Assembly: GCA_000149265.1 (NCBI GenBank)
Contig: CH003381.1
Span: forward strand, 1,595,663-1,659,662
DNA: 64,000 nucleotides
From: Ciona savignyi
Lineage: Eukaryota > Chordata > Ascidiacea > Phlebobranchia > Cionidae
Direction of reading: 5' to 3'
Program-made: the position numbers and the translations under genes
In this document: piece after piece, positions 1 through 12,420 of the stretch
Layout of the letters: each line of letters begins with the position of its first letter
How positions within the stretch are numbered: the first letter of the stretch is position 1
The notes under the pieces: generated by a model
Databases searched by the model: none
Told to the model about the DNA's origin: nothing
What the model saw: only the letters and a program-made list of their open reading frames with translations

Positions 1-8
1 CTCTTAAT

Positions 9-260
9 AGGATAGGATAGGATATTCATCTTTATCCCAGTGAATGGGAAAAACAAGGGGGTTAACACACGGGCAATCGTCAGATCACCTCGCGCCCATC
101 GTCGGGTTAACGGGGCTATTGCAGTGTGTTGTATATGATAGACAGGCAATGTCCGTAAAGTGCCTTGCCCAAGGACACAACCGACTAGCTAGCGACCAGT
201 TTCGCACCTGCAATATCGATTAAAAGGCGACGCACTTAACCGCTAGACCAACCGGACGGA
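9..260 (-). mobile_element. tRNA-headed SINE, family A
   Basis: Reading on the minus strand, a tRNA-like head (TAGCGGTTAAGTGCG, resembling the A-box half of tRNA-Glu) is followed by the shared body (CTTGGGCAAGGCACTTTACG) and an AGGAT-type tail that appears here as its complement at 9-25. The piece between the body and the ACACACTGCAATAG segment, about 45 bp in other copies, is missing. Close matches recur at 21840, 25622, 28000 and 32418. Confidence 0.8.
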
Positions 261-374
261 CATCGTTTCATAGTCGCTTCAACGTCCAAGCGGAATAAGG
301 TTGGCGCGAAATTTTACAGATGATATTACGAGTCTTTCGTAGCACAGATGGTATTACGGAAATATTCAGTCGTG

Positions 375-480
375 TAAAGGTCTTGTGGCTAAATGGTTAA
401 GTCGACTGGTTCATGTACCGATTTAGGTATAAAAACGGTCTTAGTTACGAGCCCGGTCATTCTCGATTCAAGTTCGTAAA
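375..480 (+). mobile_element. tRNA-like short repeat, family B
   Basis: It contains a perfect RNA polymerase III A box (TGGCTAAATGG, 386-396) followed by GTTAAGTCGACTGG and, about 60 bp on, a weak B-box-like GATTCAAG. Related copies lie at 6541-6638 (+), 17597-17690 (-) and 18080-18170 (-). It is either a short SINE or a family of tRNA pseudogenes with an expanded middle. Confidence 0.55.
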
Positions 481-2306
481 AAAAGTTTACAGTTATTTTC
501 TAGTTGATTTGATGTAGTATAGAAGTTAGGGTCACTTTACCGCTATTGCGTAAAATTTTAGTCACGTTCGGTGAGAAAGCGACTTTAAGTAATTTAGAGG
601 TGCTGTACAAATTCAAAGATCGGCCTATCATATTTTTGTTTAGTTTTAGTTTGGTTTATTTTTTTGCTCTTTCGTTACAATATAGAAGAATAGAACAATT
701 CTTGGATATATAAAGGGACAGGATAAAATGGCAAAACTAGTAGTTAAAACACGTCAGTGACTAGACACATTGCAAGTTAGGGGAAAAACGACGTGGCCGT
801 TAAACCTTACATTAATAAAAATAAATTTTAACAAAACCAATTTAAATCAAAATTAACTAATTAAATTTAATATTTATAAGCCTTGAGTAAAAGTGTGCAA
901 GCGCGACCCAGTAGTTGTTACGGTGTTATCGGTTTGTTTCTTTTCCAACAAGTTTTCGTCAAGAAGTCAACGCTTTAACCAACTTGCTTACGCGTTCGTA
1001 AAATCATAAAAAATGTAATCGGTTGGAATTGTTCAAAATAACGTCACATTTAGACATGCTCTTTTTAGAATCGAAATTGCAGTGATGTAATTCGACGTCA
1101 GTTAGTTATTTTTGGTCTCCTCGCCCACCCACTAAACGGCAAAATAACAAATACAATTAAATGCAAACGTTATAATTAAGATGATTAGAAAAAAACTACA
1201 GCACTTCCAAAAACGGCACTATGTTCTTATCTCTATAGGCGCTATGAATACAAGCGTTAGATAATGAAAATCGCACGCCTGTTGTATAAGTGACAGGTTA
1301 TATCGGTCCTAATGGCCGGTTTTACTATAGCGTTTAGTACGTGTACAGGCGCTGTTCATTTTGACGCTTTATCCAGTGTTAAAAAATAAACGTTTTTGTA
1401 GCCGTGTTAAGTTTGGTTGTGAAACTGTATTTCGACCCGGGAGATTTAAGTTGTGCATAGTTTCTTTGCAGGTGCATGGTACATGGTAGTAACGAAAAGT
1501 GGTACAGATAAACAGGTAGCACGGTCAACATTGCAAGGTCTTGCTTTAGAACGATTGTCATATGTAAGCATGTGTTGCAAACGCGTTGGTGTTCGAAAAA
1601 CCCTTAGCTCAGTAGAAACTAGTCAGCCCATGGATATTCAGCTTTAACTGACTATATCATGCGTACACGTCCTGCCAACTGTGACGTCAAACCGTATTTT
1701 ATCGTGATATCCGGTACGGCTTTAAAGCTTCTTTAAATTTTTAGATTTTACTGAGAGGTTATTGAGTTTTTTTAAGGCCATTCTTGCGTGTGTGTCACTA
1801 GGCTATAATCTGTAAGATATGTATTTGTTAGCTATAGCATAAAAATGCACCAAAATATGCAAGTAAAATTGGTTATGCTTATACACTACAGGGCTTACCA
1901 TGAAGTTAATACATAAAATAGTGCAAATAACACGTCATAGACAGGTTCATCCTAGTTGATTTCTCCACCTACAAAATTGTGTCATCCCCAATCCCCATTC
2001 GATATAGGCAGAGGTCATGTCTACTAATACAGCGCGTTAGAACGGAAATGCACGCTTAAGCGCTATAGTTTGTTCGAAATGTGCGTTATTATACGATAAG
2101 CACAGACTAATGGTGTTTACAGGAAGAAAGCTTCAGAATTATCCGCTATTTTAGAAGGATTGGCCTATTCGTTATATGTTCAATGCGATTTAAAACTAGG
2201 TAAAGGCGTGCATGTAATAATTGGTTAAATCACCGAGATAAACTGTGATGTAGGGTAGGATGGATTGCATGTTGTTTTAGATAGCAGATAAGATGTATGT
2301 ATACCT
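481..2306. other. spacer, no gene recognised
   Basis: AT-rich sequence with only short ORFs (60-64 codons at 1379-1647) on both strands. None of them shows a domain, a signal peptide or flanking splice logic that I recognise. A stretch near 700-800 resembles 10110-10200 weakly, which may be an old repeat. Confidence 0.5.
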
Positions 2307-2560
2307 TATAGAGCGGTTGGTGTAAAAATAGTAGCAAATTAAATCAGAGTTAGTGCTGATAATTTCGAAAAGTTCGAGCGAGGTTACGCACAAGAAACCA
2401 GTCATTTTAAAATTTTGCTCAAATAGGTTGTTATAGGGCGATGGGTGTGAAAATTATAGTAAAGTAAATTAAATCAGAGTTAGTGCTGATAATTTCGAAA
2501 AGTTCGACCGACGTTACTCACAAGAAACCAGTCATTTTAAAATTTTGCTCGAATAAGTTG
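2307..2560. repeat. tandem duplication, two ~125-bp copies
   Basis: Positions 2307-2430 and 2431-2560 are near copies sharing AAATCAGAGTTAGTGCTGAT and the AAACCAGTCATTTTAAAATT segment. They differ by scattered substitutions and one small insertion. The pair sits about 180 bp upstream of the receptor gene's first coding exon. Confidence 0.85.
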
Positions 2561-2742
2561 TTCTGTAGGTTTAGTGCCCATTGGTGCAATAAAGCTCAGT
2601 AAACATCCCAACGTGACAAAGCTTTCGGAAAACTACGCAAAGGCAGACTGGCCTGTGTTTTATTCTAAATATTTAAATATGTAATGTAAACGATATTTTG
2701 TTATAATGCTTTACAGGGAATTAAATATAATCGTTTTACCTA

Positions 2743-5700
2743 ATGCGGCATATGGTTACCATGCCCCGGTGTTTTGGAATATTCTTTGCGGTGGCTTTGT
2801 TTTTCCATGTCGGTTTCAGTTGGGAATTACAAAGCACTTTTCCCGTTAGCGCCATCCCGCACGAGGGCTTTAGGAACTTCAGTAAGATTGTGTTTACTAT
2901 TTTTCTGCATTTCATCGTGTTAACTTTTTACTGGCAAGTTGGTAGCGTATCGGGCCTTCAACCGAAAGAATGGATCGAAACTAACCGTTAGTCGGTTGTG
3001 TGCTTGGCAATTTATTGAGCGAGCGTTGTCTTAACCCAGCGGATTAGTGATTTACACTATGGGTGCATGAAAATCTTATGATTGTTTATGCCTTTCTACC
3101 CTTCAGCGACATAAATTTGTCCTGTCCAATTATTTTCATAGCATTTTTTGGACATTTATCGTCGCAAAATAGTTAATTTTTTTAGAGTAGGGCTTTAAAC
3201 CACTTTGAACAAACCAACAAATGCGTTCCCGTCTGGTAAGCAAGGTCGTACCTTGTCTGAAGGGACGTTGCATATTTGTGACTGCCAATTCAGCCTCTTG
3301 CTCGGTGTCTGTCTGTCTGCACAAGGCGAGATTAAATTACTTGAACCAAGTGATTTGATGAGTCAAAAGAAGACTGATTGATGCAATATCAGCATAGGGA
3401 ATCATTGATTTTAAATAATGTTGTGTTTTCAAAGATCGGACATACCGAGTATTCTGCACCAACATTACTTCGGAGATTTCAAAGGACAGTGCACAAGAAA
3501 CTTGTGCGAATTCCACTTCAAGCATTGTTCGAAATATATCTTCTGACGATTTACCTTTGGATCTACATTGCTTTTCACAAAAAACATGTCCTAGAAATGG
3601 CCCGGAAAAATACCATTATTGTCTGAAGAATCAGCAGGCCCATGGTAGGTTTTGTATTTGTGTTAGTCACACTGTGAATCGGTTTTGTAATATCTTGTAA
3701 GGTTTTGTAAGTACAAATTGAGTGCAGTTTGCTTATAGAGTCAAAGTGAGGAATATGATAGAATAGAATATGTATATTTACCTCCCCGTGAATGATTAAA
3801 AAACGCAAGGGGGGTGCCAATACAAGTAAGATTACCCCCCGCATACCTACCGGTTCGGGTTACCCGAAGCTATATGTATGGGTGTTGTGTATGATTAAGA
3901 CGTTTATTCAATTTGGTCGAACGATTAATCTAATCGGTTCAGCCCCCCTCTTGGACATTGTTCAATGATACAGCAGAGTAGCTAGCCCCCAATTTCGATG
4001 CTGAAACCCTTCGGCTGAAAGGCGACGCACTCACCAATCAAGCCCCAATCGGTTTTGTTCAAGGACAAATGCGATTTGCTCTAAACAGGATAAATTTTGT
4101 CCAAATATTAAAATTTTCAAACGATTTCTTTTTTCAGATCGAACTCTCGATCAAAAATGGATATGTAAGGCTATCAAGTGCATAGACAACTCAACAGACA
4201 CATTTCGGTGTGGTGAGTCGTCATGTGTGCTTTGTGAAATGTCCCAAACACCAACCACAACATCTAACACCTCCACAAACCAAAGTAAGTTTATGGATTT
4301 TAACTTCTTCGTTCACACTTCACCAAAATATGTGAGCCAGCGATGAGATAGTAAGCAAGAGCTTATCTCCGTAGTTTACAACAGAAAATCGTTAACCTTT
4401 CGCTGGTTTATTTTCCGCATGTTCACAGTTGCAGTGTAAAAGCTAGGGTAGTTTGTTTTTTGTTTAATATTGCATAAATGGTTAACGTACCAGCGGATGA
4501 CTTTGAATCAAGTCAACGTCCTTGTTGTTGCAGTTAATGCCAATACTCCGTAATAAAGTACCTAAAATGGTTCTTTAATAGAAAAAAAACAAAACTTTAA
4601 AATGGTGTTAAGTAGTTGATTATCCATCTATTTTTTATTTTAATTGGCACATCTCTCCAGGCATGATGTCCTTCACAAGCCCCCCACACATACCGACCAC
4701 GGTAAAATTAGAACCTTTGCCGGTGGAGCCAAAACCTTCATCGGCCGCCGTTTTACAAAGCTTTGGAGCATTTTTGAATCGAAGCACGGGCTTTGGTAAG
4801 TACCTTATATATTGCCTATAACTGGAATTAAAGGCCAATGCACAGTATTTTTTATCGGGATAAACTTTGAACCCTTGATAGGCTAGTTACTACGGCTCAA
4901 TGTGATATCTGCTGTATATAAAAGCGAGGGTCTTGTGTAGATTCACATCAGAGTATTTGGTGACGGTGGTCCTTCACTATGCTGTAGATTTAGGTATAAT
5001 TGGTTCAAAACCGTTTCATTTTAATTCGTGGAATCTCACTACACAACACTTTCTTTTAAATGAATAATCTAATTGGAGGGAATCCTTATAGATTTGTCTG
5101 TACAAATGTGTGCCAAATCGGGTTAATTCATGTGGAATAAGGTATTTGCAAAAGAGTTTAGCACTATTTATTATATTAGCCAAGCCAGCATCGTCAATCT
5201 ACAACTCAAACACAATGACTAACGATGCTGTCATGGCGAAATATGTGTGTATATTATAACTGCATGAGTCTATGTTTGTTCATATAGCGCGTATAATCCT
5301 CTTTGCAATTACCGAAATAACCAATCAAATATGTCGTTCATGTCATGCCTCATGTAGGACGCATAGATTTTGTTCATTATTACAATGATCACCATGAATT
5401 ATCACATTCCACGAAGTTTTATTCTCTGTTTATTAAAATTTAACTTATGTTTTGTCATTGCCTTAACTAGTACCCTCCATGGTGATGCTTCAGTCTGTTG
5501 ACCTGTTTAGTAGTGTAGGCGGACAGAACCTTTAAATAGAGGATACACTATATATAAATGGATCTTCTTGATTTCTCGCTTCATTCTTTTTCCTTGAAGG
5601 CGTATTCTTACAGATGTTATCTTAACAGCATCGCCAAACTAATATAAATATGCATTAATAATTAAAGAACTCTTATCAATATCTGCCAACCATTGTGCTT

Positions 5701-8700
5701 CGAAAACACAACATAGTTTATTCGCCTACCAAAATGTAATTCGCTTTTAATAATTTAAACTTTTTGTCGGTCCGAGTAGCTGGATAAGTTGTAGTTTCGA
5801 AACTAGCCGTTCGCTTGATGTTTGCGTCTGTGGGCAAGAATAACCAGCTGGTGGGCACAAACATAACAATTGCGGGTGTGATAACACCCTGACGTTTTTT
5901 ATTCAATGGAATAAACGCACGATTAGCCTTTTCTATGTGTTTATTAAAAATAAAAAAAAACAAATGAGTAAATTTACCAAAAATATTAAAAACGTGTTTT
6001 TTTAGTTACTTTGGTAAATTCCACGAATTTTGTAAGGGGTGTTTTGCCCGACCGAGATCTTCTAGAAGGAATATTCAAATCGAAATGATCTTTTCAATAG
6101 GTTAGATAACATGACCTAGATTTGTCTAAACCAAAACCTTAATATTTCACCCCGGGGAAATTCGAATTTTACTTTCGACCTCACTGAACAACACCTACCA
6201 ATGACCTGGTGACCGAACATGCATGTCACGAGAGTGACGCAGCGCCCAAAATAAGTAGTTCTATCTTACGGAAGGTTTTTGTAATTTGAGCGTTATTGCA
6301 GTCCTGAGTAGATAGTTAATATCCGAGCAAATTGACCAAATGGTGGCTGGTACCCAGAACCGTTTTCTCAACAAGTGAAACTCCATTCTCTACTTATCGT
6401 AAAACCTTAATTTAAAAGCCACCTCTAATAGACTTTGAATTTAACATTCATTATACAAAAGCGACGTGACAGTTGATTTACCAGTGATTTTATTACTTAC
6501 CAGTAACTGTGTTACGTTTGATAGAGGTTTTGAATAGTCGGGTGGGCGAATGGTTAACACGACCGATTCATATAAAGATCAATATAAAAAAACGATCTTA
6601 TAGTGACGGGTTTTCATGGAATCGAAATTAAGCCCGGTAAAATAGAGCTTTTACGGTAATTATATAAATACATGGTCTTCACGGTTATGTATTTGAGTCA
6701 ATTACTACTGAACAGACAATTACCATTTGAAGTACATTAATTGTGGCTATAGTATATTTATATATAATAAACATTGGCCTGTTTTGTATAACTATCTGTC
6801 GTTGATTGCATGCATACAGGTACCATGCAGCTGACACAGGAACAAGTCGTTCGGGTCGTGGACAACTTTGAAACGAACATGACAAACCAGCTTTCTTACC
6901 TTCAGAGTGGCACGGTCCTGTCCTCCTCAATCTTGGACATTAAAATTGATGAAATTAATTCTACATCAAATGAAACAAAACGTATTGAATTCGGGAAATC
7001 TAGCTTTATGATTCCGGTTGGCCAAATTGAAAGGTTAACCTCAGTGGGGAAGAACTACAAAAAGAACTTAGAGGTGTGCATCATAAATAATAATCACGTT
7101 TTAAAATGTAAAGCGTTTGACTTTTTTTGATATATTTGGCAATTAAATGGATGTTTTATTGTTACACTGCTTGTAATGCTATTTATTTGTCGTGTTTAAT
7201 TTTGCCGTTAATTTCAGATTAAAATTGTTGCTGCCAAATGGCAAAACGTGAGCACGAACTTTCCAGCACTGGATCAAAACAACCTAATTGTTCCATGTAT
7301 TTCGAACATGCATTGTCACATGTATTTACCAGCGAACGCAAGTATTCTCAGTCTTTCCTACCATGACACAACAGGACAGAAAATTCAAGATCTGCCTGTT
7401 GCTTTTTACATCGATATTAGTAAGGACTTTACTGAGATTATGGCGTCTGTGGTTAATCGCGATCCACCCTTGACGCAAATTGAACTTGTTAGGGAATGTG
7501 TTTGGTGGAACACTACAGCGAGAAAATGGAGTGGATATGGTTGTGAACCGATGTATGTACCTCCTGAATTACTCCACAAAGTAATGGCTTGCCGTTGCAA
7601 CCATACGACTACTTTTGCGACTCTGCTCGTAACCCGGTCGATTTATTTACCGAGATGGGTTTACTCAATTGCCACATTTCTTGAAATTGTTACAATTTTC
7701 TTTCTTGCATTATCTGCAGTATTAGTTGCGACTGCACACACAAGCACTGGGATAGAAGATGCTAATGCGGTTACCAACAATGAAGAAGTTAGAAATAACC
7801 GCACGGTTAGTCAGATTAGCTTGTGTCTTGCTATGATGGGTCTTCATTTATGTACCGTATCGGCCTCGACCGCTGTACAATTCAATAGTATTTGCTATTC
7901 GATTGCTGTACTAACACATTATTTTCTCTTTGCATCTGCTCTTTGGCTTTTAAACGAAGGCATTGCAATGGTGCTAAAAACCCAGGATACGTTTTCATTT
8001 AATTTAAAATACAAAACTCTGACAATCATTCAGTTCTGTTTAGCATGGATTGTTCCTCTTATATATGTGCTTGTTATTATGTTCTCCTTTCAAAGTCGCT
8101 ACATCGATGTATCTGAGAGCTACAAAGCTTATTTAGGGAAACAGGATGATCACTCCAACATATCACCGAGCTATCCGAAGTATGGCCGGTGCTCAATAAG
8201 CACTTCCGTTGTATTATACGTTGCTATACCGCTTGTTGTAATCATAGCAGTTAATTTGGGACTGGTCGTACGAATGGTTTACGTCATATACAACATTAGT
8301 AGAGTCGACAACAGACGCAGAATCAGTTTAACTCCAAACTCTACCAATTCGACAACAGCGTCTAGAAACATGTATGGAAGAATAAAAAAGCACGCTCATT
8401 GGAAAAACGTTTTCAGAGCATTCTGCATTTTACTACCTGTGTCTTCAATTCCTTGGATATTTTTGTTTCTTCAAGTCGTACGCAATTACGAAAAATTGTT
8501 TGTCGCAATCAATATTGTTGTCAACGGTACCCAGGGAATTCTAATTTTTTACGTTTACTGTATACACAGCAAAGATAATCGCGCGCGGGTCGCCCGAAAG
8601 TGGAACCGTTCAGCATTCGGCCGATCGTTGAATAGAATTTTGGAACAATTTTCCAAAAAGTGCTGCCCGACATGGAAAGGTGGAAAACATCAAACATGCG

Positions 8701-8813
8701 ACATAGAGATCCGATTTGATAACATATTTCCGAATGAAGAAAACGGCGACAGACTTTGTAGTGCTCGTGTCAGTGATGTGACGGTTACCACTCAGTTGCC
8801 GTCAACCGACTAA
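2743..8813 (+). CDS. adhesion G-protein-coupled receptor, 5 exons
   Basis: Surface receptor. Exons: 2743-2881, 4138-4284, 4661-4795, 6820-7073, 7218-8813; all GT-AG and frame-continuous, giving about 756 residues from the first ATG. ATGs at 2743, 2752 and 2761 are in frame; the last two place a hydrophobic signal peptide (PRCFGIFFAVALFFHVGF) best. Next come a Cys-rich stretch (exon 2, six Cys), a Thr/Pro-rich linker (exon 3), and a GAIN-like region. The GPS motif has CVWW, GC, then CRCNH and a cleavage site predicted at HT^T (residues about 354-356), leaving a tethered peptide TTFATLLV. One exon holds GPS, all seven transmembrane helices (from about 371) and a Ser/Cys/Arg-containing tail. By family knowledge, such receptors self-cleave at GPS and the freed peptide activates the helices. 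The extracellular part is short and no adhesion domain was recognised, so the subfamily is unassigned. Confidence 0.88.
3752..4053 (-). mobile_element. diverged SINE, family A, in receptor intron 1
   Basis: An old copy of the SINE at 25622, read on the minus strand. The head is near 4010-4050 (complement of GGCTGAAAGGCGACGCACTC) and the degraded AT-rich tail is at about 3752-3775. It lies between receptor exons 1 and 2 and is more diverged than the other copies. Confidence 0.65.
6541..6638 (+). mobile_element. tRNA-like short repeat, family B, in receptor intron 3
   Basis: Starts with the A-box-like TGGGCGAATGG (6543-6553), then GTTAACACGACCGATTCAT. The rest follows the pattern of the copy at 18080-18170. 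Confidence 0.5.
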
Positions 8814-9559
8814 ACAGCTAGTGTTATAGCAAATGACATCTATTAAAAGCACAAATTCTTCGAAATGCTTATACTGTTCTACCAGTGGAATGGTTGTTGC
8901 TCGTGCCATTTTTGTGGTGTGACTATGGACAAAAAATATAGACATATCGCAAAATTGGCTTTGACTTTTTAAAAGAAGGTAAATTTTGTGACAAATACTG
9001 ATTTTTCTTTCTTTACCAGTGTTTATTTATTTAAAATTTGTTATAGAAACCAACTCTTGTTTTTCTTTCTCACTGTCTCATTCCGTTTGGGGAATGAATA
9101 TATTTGACTATTCACTGTAAAACGAATACAGCTATATATATTTTCTTGGTCATTTATTACATGATTGTCCATTACGAACCATTTGGAGCTTTTTGAGTCC
9201 CGTGGCAGCGATATATTGGTTTCATTCTCGGCTTGACCACCATTTTGCGTGATTGTGCCAAGGCAACACATTTTATCCGTTCCTGCCGAATTAAATAGCC
9301 CAGTAGAATATAATTTAAATAGATGGATTTGCAATAGCTCGCGCTAAATGACGACATGTACTGCTGACGAATGGCAGGCTCACAACGACCACAAGACAAA
9401 CCTTGTCAAGTCTTCATGGAATCATAAACAATCCTGTAGTAAAGTTATCAAGAAATCTTTTGCCCACTGCAAATAAGAAAATGTAAATTTACTGCTACCA
9501 AATTACGTTTTAGCGTTTATCAGGTGAAAACCTGATTTGTCTTTTTTAACACATTAGCT
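8814..9559. other. receptor 3' flank, no gene recognised
   Basis: Presumed 3' UTR and spacer. Minus-strand ORFs of 75-97 codons (9041-9399) have no recognisable domain and no supporting splice pattern, so they are not called. Confidence 0.5.
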
Positions 9560-9828
9560 TGGTCGGTTAGTGCGGGGACATCCATAGCCGAAAATTGGTC
9601 GCCTTAGTTGGTTATGTCCTAGGAATTAAAATCTTAAAAGTAATTGCCTGAATTTAGTGAAATGATGAGTTCTATTAAATTATAGGAACGTCTGAATCAT
9701 ACACAACACACTGCAATATCTCCAGTAACCCCGCGGTGAGAGCGTGATCTGACGATTGCCCGTTTATTTAAAGCCCGTTGTGTATTCCTTTTTTACGCGG
9801 ATAAATATGAATATCCTATTCTATCCTT
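9560..9828 (+). mobile_element. diverged SINE, family A
   Basis: Plus-strand copy. The head begins at GGTCGGTTAGTGCGG and the 3' half is well preserved (ACACAACACACTGCAATA, GATCTGACGATTGCCCG, ATATGAATATCCTATTCTAT). The middle is altered relative to the copy at 25622. Confidence 0.7.
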
Positions 9829-11160
9829 TAAAAACGTGATTAATAAAACAAATTTACTGTTCACAAGTATTGCAACATTTATGTTTTATCTCCGTGGAAG
9901 GTGAAAGCAAGTGGTGTTTACACCTGGCCGTGTATGTTGTAAAAGTGATCGAGTTGTCTTTACTAAGTTGATTTCATTAGTCGAAATTTAGACTATTTAA
10001 CAACGTTTTTTGCTATTTTTTAACGCTCACTGTACATGCTCCATAGTTATTATTTTCTGTTCCATTATGACATTAAAGCAGACTAGCACATTTATTTTAA
10101 AAAAGCGAAGCAAACAAAAACGGCAAACTACAGAAGTTAAAAGTCGTCAGTAATACACACAGTACAAGTGGGAAAAAGTGGTGTCGCCGTTTTAGTTGCG
10201 ATAAAAGGCAACTAAAATGTATAGAGTTGTATCTGTTAAAAACAAACATAAAATTACATTATTCACTGACCAACAACTGCCATAATTATGACCGAAAAAT
10301 TGTGAATCGAACAACCGTAAATGCATATTTAATTATGTTTTAGATATCTATGGTACCGGTACAACAAAGTTTTATTGTAAAAATAGCTGGTAGCCTTGTT
10401 TTGAAGTTAGCGCGCGCAATCAAACTAATAAACAAATTATTAAATTAACGTTAAAAGGATAAGTTATGAAAATAGGGAAACTACGGCAAATTAAATGTTA
10501 AACCGTTAGGTTTAGTTTGAGAATAACTGGGGTTATGTTGTTCGTTAAGGGCCAGGGTACTATGCTCCGTACATTACATACCATAAGATACCAGTAAACA
10601 GTAATATTAGAAAAGAAGATAGGTTAAGAGATCGTTTCACGTTTATATGAAGGACAGAATAGAGCAACCACTCTTGTGTTCAACTTTCCATACTGAGTAT
10701 GAGAATAGTGGTTATCTATGGTACTCACAAGAATCCAGGTGGTCCTCAGACATTTTGTTTTCGTAGTTTTGCAATAATAATACTGGTGTACAGCCAGTAT
10801 GGAAAGTACGGCAGCTGCACACTCAAGTTTTTTTTCCCTGCGTCTTTGCACACCTGGGTAATTTCACACGATCGCGAACATAAACATCGTATAATTTCCA
10901 ACAAACCTGTAAACCTACCTCTGGACCTCGGTTTCACAATTTACTGTCAGTACATTTTTTGTTATTTAGCCGACCCTATATTATGTAGATAGATATGTTA
11001 GCTGACGGACACGAAAGATTGAGGATAGAATAATATGTTTTTTTAAGATTTTGGTAAAACAGTAATAAAAGGAGAAAACACAATGTTTAAGAAAAATATA
11101 AATACTATTAAAACCCGGAAGATTTGGTTGTAGAACTTTAGCTTAAATTGTTTTTTATTT
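9829..11160. other. spacer upstream of RSG1, no gene recognised
   Basis: AT-rich. ORFs at 10624-10992 overlap on both strands and look like chance. The stretch 10110-10200 weakly resembles 700-800. Confidence 0.45.
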
Positions 11161-11187
11161 AGTTTTATGGCTGCAACTGCAATATGA
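11161..11187 (+). promoter_or_regulatory. splice acceptor plus uORF overlapping the RSG1 start
   Basis: A pyrimidine-rich run ends in TTTAG at 11162. The first ATG after it (11167) opens a six-codon uORF (MAATAI) whose TGA (11185-11187) overlaps the RSG1 ATG (11184-11186) as ATGA. An mRNA joined at this acceptor would meet the uORF first and could reinitiate at RSG1. The acceptor could serve a 5' UTR intron or spliced-leader trans-splicing, known in Ciona; the sequence cannot decide. Confidence 0.4.
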
Positions 11188-11942
11188 ACAAACAATATGA
11201 ACAACTGAAAGTGATTGACGGCAACTGGTTGAACACACCATCTGCTAAAGAATATGTTTCATCGATTTTGCAACAAAACGAACGTCGACATTTTGGGCTG
11301 TTGGAACGTCCATCATTGCCACCCAGCAGAAATATAGACATCATAAAATACAAGATATTCTTGTGTGGTAAATCTGGTGTCGGAAAAACGGCGACGGTTT
11401 CTAATTTTAGTGGCAGTCATGTCGCTGCAGTGGTGAACGAAACTGGTGGTATAGAAACCACGAACATCTACTGGCCTGCGAGGTTGATTACCACAGGAAA
11501 ACTAGTGTTTTTCTGCCTTCAGTTTTGGGATGTCGGGGATCATGCCATCAAAAAGTTTACCCATATCCTATCTTCCTGTCTGTTTGAAGTAGACTGTGTT
11601 TTGTTTACCTTTTCTCTCACAGACCGCAGCAGTTTTTCTGAAATCCCCCAACTTATAAATCGAACTGTTACCGACGATGGAAAACAGGCTGTTCAGGCTG
11701 TTCTGGCAACGAAAGCAGATCAATTCATTCACAGCGACATTTCCGAAAAGGAGATGCAAAATTTTTCTGAACTACGAAAAATTCCGATCTTAAAAATCAA
11801 GAACAAGTCTTCAGCAAAAGGAGTGGAAAATATTCGTGAAATTTCTATAGTTTTAAACAAACTGTGTGACATGCTGTTGCAACATGATCAAAAGTTAGCT
11901 GCAACTCCAAAGGAAATGTCAAGTCAGATCTCAGATGTTTAA
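11184..11942 (+). CDS. CPLANE2: CPLANE2/RSG1-like small GTPase
   Basis: Single uninterrupted ORF of 252 residues, close to the vertebrate protein's roughly 258. The N-terminal half matches the remembered vertebrate sequence strongly: a KEYVSSIL segment, FGLLERP, then YKIFLCGKSGVGKTA, which holds the P-loop GKSGVGKT. ETGGIETT and WPARL follow, then FWDVGDHAIKKF in place of the usual DxxGQ motif, FSLTDRSSF, and TKADQ in the position of NKxD. RSG1 belongs to the CPLANE complex, which brings intraflagellar-transport proteins to basal bodies for cilium assembly. It lacks a C-terminal prenylation CaaX box, as expected. The gene is intronless here. PMF1 begins about 480 bp downstream on the same strand. 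Confidence 0.92.
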   Translation: MNKQYEQLKVIDGNWLNTPSAKEYVSSILQQNERRHFGLLERPSLPPSRNIDIIKYKIFLCGKSGVGKTATVSNFSGSHVAAVVNETGGIETTNIYWPARLITTGKLVFFCLQFWDVGDHAIKKFTHILSSCLFEVDCVLFTFSLTDRSSFSEIPQLINRTVTDDGKQAVQAVLATKADQFIHSDISEKEMQNFSELRKIPILKIKNKSSAKGVENIREISIVLNKLCDMLLQHDQKLAATPKEMSSQISDV

Positions 11943-12374
11943 CAGGTTGCCTATATATAAGTTACAAAATGTGCTATTTTTAATATCAGTGAAACATAAA
12001 CATCTTCTTAGCATTCTCATCATAGTATTTATATGACACACTTGAAGTGTGCATAATTAAAATTTAATGACACACTTGAACTCTAATTGTTGCATAATTA
12101 AAATTAAAATTTGCATAACAGTATATGTAAACAAGCATGTAAAGTGTAAAAATGTTTTAGTATAATTATGTGCTTCTGCTTACAGACAAGGTTGTATCTC
12201 GTTTCCTATGTTCAATTGCGTTCTTCTTTTTGTAGAATCTTAGATATTTTTATAGATATATATGTTTTATTGTTTATATTTACATATTGTTTATGAACTA
12301 TGATAAAACATAAAATCTTTGCATCAATTAAGCGCACCATATGTATGTATGTTTATATTGCTATTAATTAAATA

Positions 12375-12420
12375 TATATTTTTAGTTGGTGTGATTAGTT
12401 TCCAGTTTTTATATTTAAAA
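12375..12420 (+). promoter_or_regulatory. two 3' splice acceptors just upstream of PMF1 start
   Basis: TTTTTAG ends at 12385 and TTTCCAG at 12405, 36 and 16 bp before the PMF1 ATG (12421). They could close a 5' UTR intron or accept a spliced leader. The short, same-strand spacing from RSG1 makes trans-splicing a reasonable guess, not a finding. Confidence 0.35.

Noticed and set aside
1379-1647. Overlapping 60-64 codon ORFs on both strands
   Set aside because: No domain, signal peptide or splice context, and the same bases are open on both strands.
9041-9399. Minus-strand ORFs of 97 and 75 codons downstream of the receptor
   Set aside because: Two overlapping frames, composition like chance, no recognisable motif, no exon partners.
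700-10200. Weak similarity between about 700-800 and 10110-10200
   Set aside because: Only short blocks such as GTTAAAA-CGTCAGT and GGAAAAA match; too diverged to define an element by eye.
10624-10992. Overlapping ORFs on both strands upstream of RSG1
   Set aside because: No homology recognised and no splice logic; probably chance.
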